Origin: Methanothrix sp.
GTDB lineage: Archaea > Halobacteriota > Methanosarcinia > Methanotrichales > Methanotrichaceae
DNA: 5,645 nucleotides
Direction of reading: 5' to 3'
NCBI GenBank assembly: GCA_028688535.1
Contig: JAQTXY010000149.1
Span: 1-5,645, forward strand
Each line of letters starts with the position of its first letter. Positions within the stretch are counted from its first letter, which is position 1. Positions 3,074 to 5,645 of this stretch are shown here, piece after piece. The position numbers and the translations under genes were made by a program. Under the pieces are notes generated by a model that had not been told where the DNA came from, did not search any database, and saw nothing but the letters and a program-made list of their open reading frames with translations.

Positions 3074-5645
3074 TAAATCTCGTGATGCATCGGTAAAGAT
3101 GAGGTCTCAGGTAGCTTTTCACGGTCATCTCTTTCTTTTTTCCCGAGCTGAATCTTTCCGCTGAGGCTTTCCGCATGGCAGGACAATTGCAGAACGCCGC
3201 CACAGACCTTTGCACTCTCATCATTGCAGCCAGCAGGCTCTTTATATCCCATCCTGCCTATGTCGCGTTCTCGAAGTGCTGTCATCTTCTCCGCTTGTGC
3301 ATAATCTCCCTGGGCCAGGAAGAGATGGTTAAGATCCTGGTAAAGGATCAGAGAATCATGCATAGCCCCCAGACGGCTCATGGCAGCCAGCGCCTGCTGC
3401 AACTTGACCAGAGCTTCCGGATAATCTTTGACCTGCAACGCCAGCCTCCCTAAATTAGCGATAGCTTTGGCTTCTTCATAGGGGTTGGATAGCATTCTTG
3501 CTTGGGATAAAGCTCTCTCAAAGCTGCTCTGTCCTTCACGACAGCGGCCTTTTTTCAAATAGAGTTCTCCTTGCGCATTGCAGAGCGAAATCTTAAGAAG
3601 GGGATAATCGGTGCGAGATAATAGCGTCTGCGCCCTGCTGAGATAGAATTCTGCCTCAGCCAGCCGCCCCTCCCGGACCAGGAACTGCGTCCTGGATACA
3701 TATCCCTCGCATAGATCGGGAAGAGCTTCCAGCTCCTCTTGGAGATCGATGGCTTGACGGAAGTGATCTTCAGCCTCTAACGCCAGGCCCTTCATGCCAA
3801 GGATGGTGCCCAGATTAAGCCTTGCCAGTGCAATGCATGGCGCAGCATCAAGCCTCTGAAAGATCTCCAGGGCCTCGCCTAAAAGGGCTAAAGCTCCGTC
3901 TAAATCGCCTTTATCTTTATAAACCAGGGCCATATTGAACCGGATCTGAGCCTGGTTGTAGATCTCCCCTACTGCTGAAAAAAGTTGCAGGCTCTCCTGG
4001 TAGCAGGAAAGGGCAGACTCCCACTGGCAGCGATCCGCCAGAGAGCCGGCCAGTGCACTGAGCACCTCTGCCTGACCGGAGAGGTCTCCTTGTTCTTTCA
4101 ACTCACCAAGCTCCTTGTAGTAATCTTCGAGATCATCGGGAATGTCGCTTCGGCCAGGGTGTAGCATGTCGATATTGGACTGCATCTCCGCAGCGCCTTG
4201 CCGATCTCCCAGGCGCCTGCAAATCTCCAGTCCTCTTAAGAAGTGTTCCTTTGCCAAACTGCGCTCACCTCTGCGAAGATAGAAGTTGCCTAAGTTGCCA
4301 AGCACCTGCGCCGCTCCGGCCATATCTTCCATCCTCTCGAAGAGATCCAGGCTCTCCTGGTAGCACTCTAATGCCTGGGGCCAATCACCTCTCTTGTAGC
4401 ATAGGCTGGCCATATTGCTGAGGACGGATGCCTGGCTTTTGTCATCACCCACCCTGGCAAAACCATCGCGACTCTGGCGGTAGCTCTCAAGAGCGGCCCT
4501 CCAATCGCCGCGCCGGTAACAGATATTCGCCAGGTTGTTTTTGGCGACAGCCATGGAATACTCGTCGCCCAGCCGCTCCAAAATTGTCAGGCTCTCCTGA
4601 TAGTTTTGCAGAGCATGATCCCATTCACCCAGGTCTGCCTGCAGATTTCCCCAAGAGCATAATACAGCGGCCAAAGCCTCCGATTCTCCCTGGGAGCGAA
4701 GGGCATCCAATACCAGTACATAGCTGGCCTCTGCCTCTTGCCATAGACCGAGTCGGAGGGATACATTGACCAGGCCATCTAAAGCTGCGGTCATGACCGG
4801 GGAGTCCTCCTGCTTTATTCCCTTCCTGAGGCTGTCCTGAAAATACATCATGGCCTGCTTTAGCTCACCTTTCTTGGCCTTGGCCCCGGCCAGGCCGAGT
4901 AGCGACTTTCCTTCGCTCCTCTGGTCGTTCATTTCTCGGAAGATCGCCAGGCTCTGCTGGTACGTCTCCTCCGCCTCTTCCAGCTCGTCCTCCTGGTAAT
5001 AGGCCGCCCCCAGATTGGCCAGAGTTGCGGCCATGCCATGCAGGTCATTTTGAGCGCGTTTGGCATCCAGACTTAAGTTGTAGCATAAAATGGCCTTTTG
5101 GGTGTCTCCCAGATCTGAGTGCAGATTTCCCAGATTGTTTTGCGCCAGAGAAAAGCCGTGCAGATCTCCCAGATCTTCAAAAGCCATAGCAGCCTGCTCA
5201 TAATAATCACGGGCAGAATCCCATTCGCCCTTACACTGAGCGGTCAGACCCAAAGAGAGCTTGATGCCGGCTTCTCCAGCCATATCCGTCCCATCTCTGA
5301 CCTCCAGGCTCTTTTGCAGGAAATCCTCAGCGAGAGAGAACTCGCCCTTGCTCTGGTAGACAAGGCCTAAATTAGCCTCTGTCTGGGCCTTGCCCTGCTC
5401 ATTGCCTAGCTGCGAGAAGATATCTAAAGCACAACCGTAGAAGTTGAGGGCATCGTCGTGCTCCCCATTTAAATGACATAAGCTTCCTAAATTAGAGAGC
5501 GCTTCCGCCGCAGACAAGCATTTTCCGTTCTGCATAAGCAGATCTGCAGCCCTCTGAAAACAAGCTCTCCCAGAGCAGTACTCGCGCCGGTCAGCATGAA
5601 TCAGCCCCATGCAGCTATATGCATCGGCAATTGCATTGTGATCAT
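3070..5645 (-). CDS. Long tetratricopeptide-repeat protein, N-terminus outside the window
   Basis: The frame is open to the right edge. Upstream of the first Met in view (codon 5610-5608) it continues in frame as DHNAIADAYSC, which is itself TPR-like, so the Met is almost certainly internal and the gene is 5'-partial. About 857 residues are visible. Counting from that Met, about 20 tandem units fill residues 1-791. Nearly all are exactly 40 residues, with a consensus close to A-x-x-L-x-N-L-G-x-x-Y-x-x-x-G-D/E-W-x-x-A-L-x-x-Y-Q-x-S-L-x-I-x-x-x-L-G-D. This matches the 40-residue TPR subtype of kinesin light chain and bacterial/archaeal TPR scaffolds, not the 34-residue type. Units at 312-471 are the best conserved; unit 472-511 has lost the pattern. 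A 55-residue non-TPR tail (792-846) ends the protein and contains three evenly spaced cysteines. TPR arrays bind proteins or peptides. Here no catalytic domain is in view, so an enzymatic or sensor domain, if any, lies to the right. No signal peptide or membrane segment is seen. Confidence 0.93.
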   Translation of the reverse strand, partial: DHNAIADAYSCMGLIHADRREYCSGRACFQRAADLLMQNGKCLSAAEALSNLGSLCHLNGEHDDALNFYGCALDIFSQLGNEQGKAQTEANLGLVYQSKGEFSLAEDFLQKSLEVRDGTDMAGEAGIKLSLGLTAQCKGEWDSARDYYEQAAMAFEDLGDLHGFSLAQNNLGNLHSDLGDTQKAILCYNLSLDAKRAQNDLHGMAATLANLGAAYYQEDELEEAEETYQQSLAIFREMNDQRSEGKSLLGLAGAKAKKGELKQAMMYFQDSLRKGIKQEDSPVMTAALDGLVNVSLRLGLWQEAEASYVLVLDALRSQGESEALAAVLCSWGNLQADLGEWDHALQNYQESLTILERLGDEYSMAVAKNNLANICYRRGDWRAALESYRQSRDGFARVGDDKSQASVLSNMASLCYKRGDWPQALECYQESLDLFERMEDMAGAAQVLGNLGNFYLRRGERSLAKEHFLRGLEICRRLGDRQGAAEMQSNIDMLHPGRSDIPDDLEDYYKELGELKEQGDLSGQAEVLSALAGSLADRCQWESALSCYQESLQLFSAVGEIYNQAQIRFNMALVYKDKGDLDGALALLGEALEIFQRLDAAPCIALARLNLGTILGMKGLALEAEDHFRQAIDLQEELEALPDLCEGYVSRTQFLVREGRLAEAEFYLSRAQTLLSRTDYPLLKISLCNAQGELYLKKGRCREGQSSFERALSQARMLSNPYEEAKAIANLGRLALQVKDYPEALVKLQQALAAMSRLGAMHDSLILYQDLNHLFLAQGDYAQAEKMTALRERDIGRMGYKEPAGCNDESAKVCGGVLQLSCHAESLSGKIQLGKKERDDREKLPETSSLPMHHEIY
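3238..5645 (-). repeat. Tandem 120-bp repeat array encoding the TPR units
   Basis: The 40-residue units show at DNA level as a 120-bp period. On the plus strand, the motif CAGGCTCTCCTG (or one base different) begins at 3988, 4348, 4588 and 4948, all separated by multiples of 120. A related CAGGCTCTTTTG begins at 5305, which is 357 from the previous one because one unit (residues 73-111) is a codon short. Similarity between units is partial, so this is an old diverged array, not a recent exact duplication. Confidence 0.8.

Noticed and set aside
4428..4769. 113-codon plus-strand open frame opposite the TPR gene
   Set aside because: It is antisense to conserved TPR units, and the 120-bp repeat explains its openness. 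The product is Pro/Arg/Ser-rich without domain character. The plus-strand frames at 3175-3453 and 5119-5370 are rejected for the same reason.
3238..5645. Regular repeats considered as a CRISPR array or other non-coding repeat
   Set aside because: The period is exactly 120 bp in one continuous reading frame, with a clear TPR consensus and no invariant repeat/unique spacer pattern.

Overview
The window looks like a chromosomal segment of a methanogenic archaeon of moderate GC, most plausibly a Methanothrix (Methanosaeta)-like member of the Methanosarcinales. This placement is inference. It rests on a corrinoid-synthesis gene next to a small Cys-rich metal-binding protein, a TATA/BRE-type promoter, an oligo-T terminator, a secreted protein rich in N-glycosylation sequons, and a very long 40-residue TPR array of a kind common in these genomes.

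Layout. (1) Positions 1-1167, plus strand, is the end of a cobamide-biosynthesis operon. It holds the C-terminal part of a Cys-rich small-domain protein (cut by the window's left edge), followed after 10 nt by cbiB/cobD (adenosylcobinamide-phosphate synthase), whose Shine-Dalgarno overlaps the preceding stop codon. (2) Positions 1168-1549 are AT-rich and have no convincing gene. They hold one doubtful small ORF, a perfect 10-bp inverted repeat, and a stem plus T9 terminator serving the minus-strand gene on the right. (3) Positions 1550-2278, minus strand, encode a secreted, cysteine-free, largely helical protein of unknown function with its own TATA box. (4) Positions 2417-3073, plus strand, encode a soluble protein of unknown function, diverging from gene 3 across a 138-bp spacer. 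(5) Positions 3070-5645, minus strand, encode a TPR protein made of about 20 tandem repeats of about 40 residues. Its N-terminus lies beyond the right edge. Its stop codon shares the tetranucleotide CTAG with the stop of gene 4.

How the genes relate. Only the first two have a clear common job, corrinoid cofactor assembly. Methanogens need corrinoids for methyl transfer, for example in Mtr and the CODH/ACS corrinoid protein. The secreted protein and the soluble protein share a divergent promoter region and could be co-regulated. The soluble protein and the TPR gene are tail to tail with no terminator space between them. No mobile element, CRISPR array, tRNA or rRNA was seen. I do not see a recognisable new multi-gene system. 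The best leads are the two unassigned proteins at 1550-3073 and whatever domain lies N-terminal of the TPR array outside the window.
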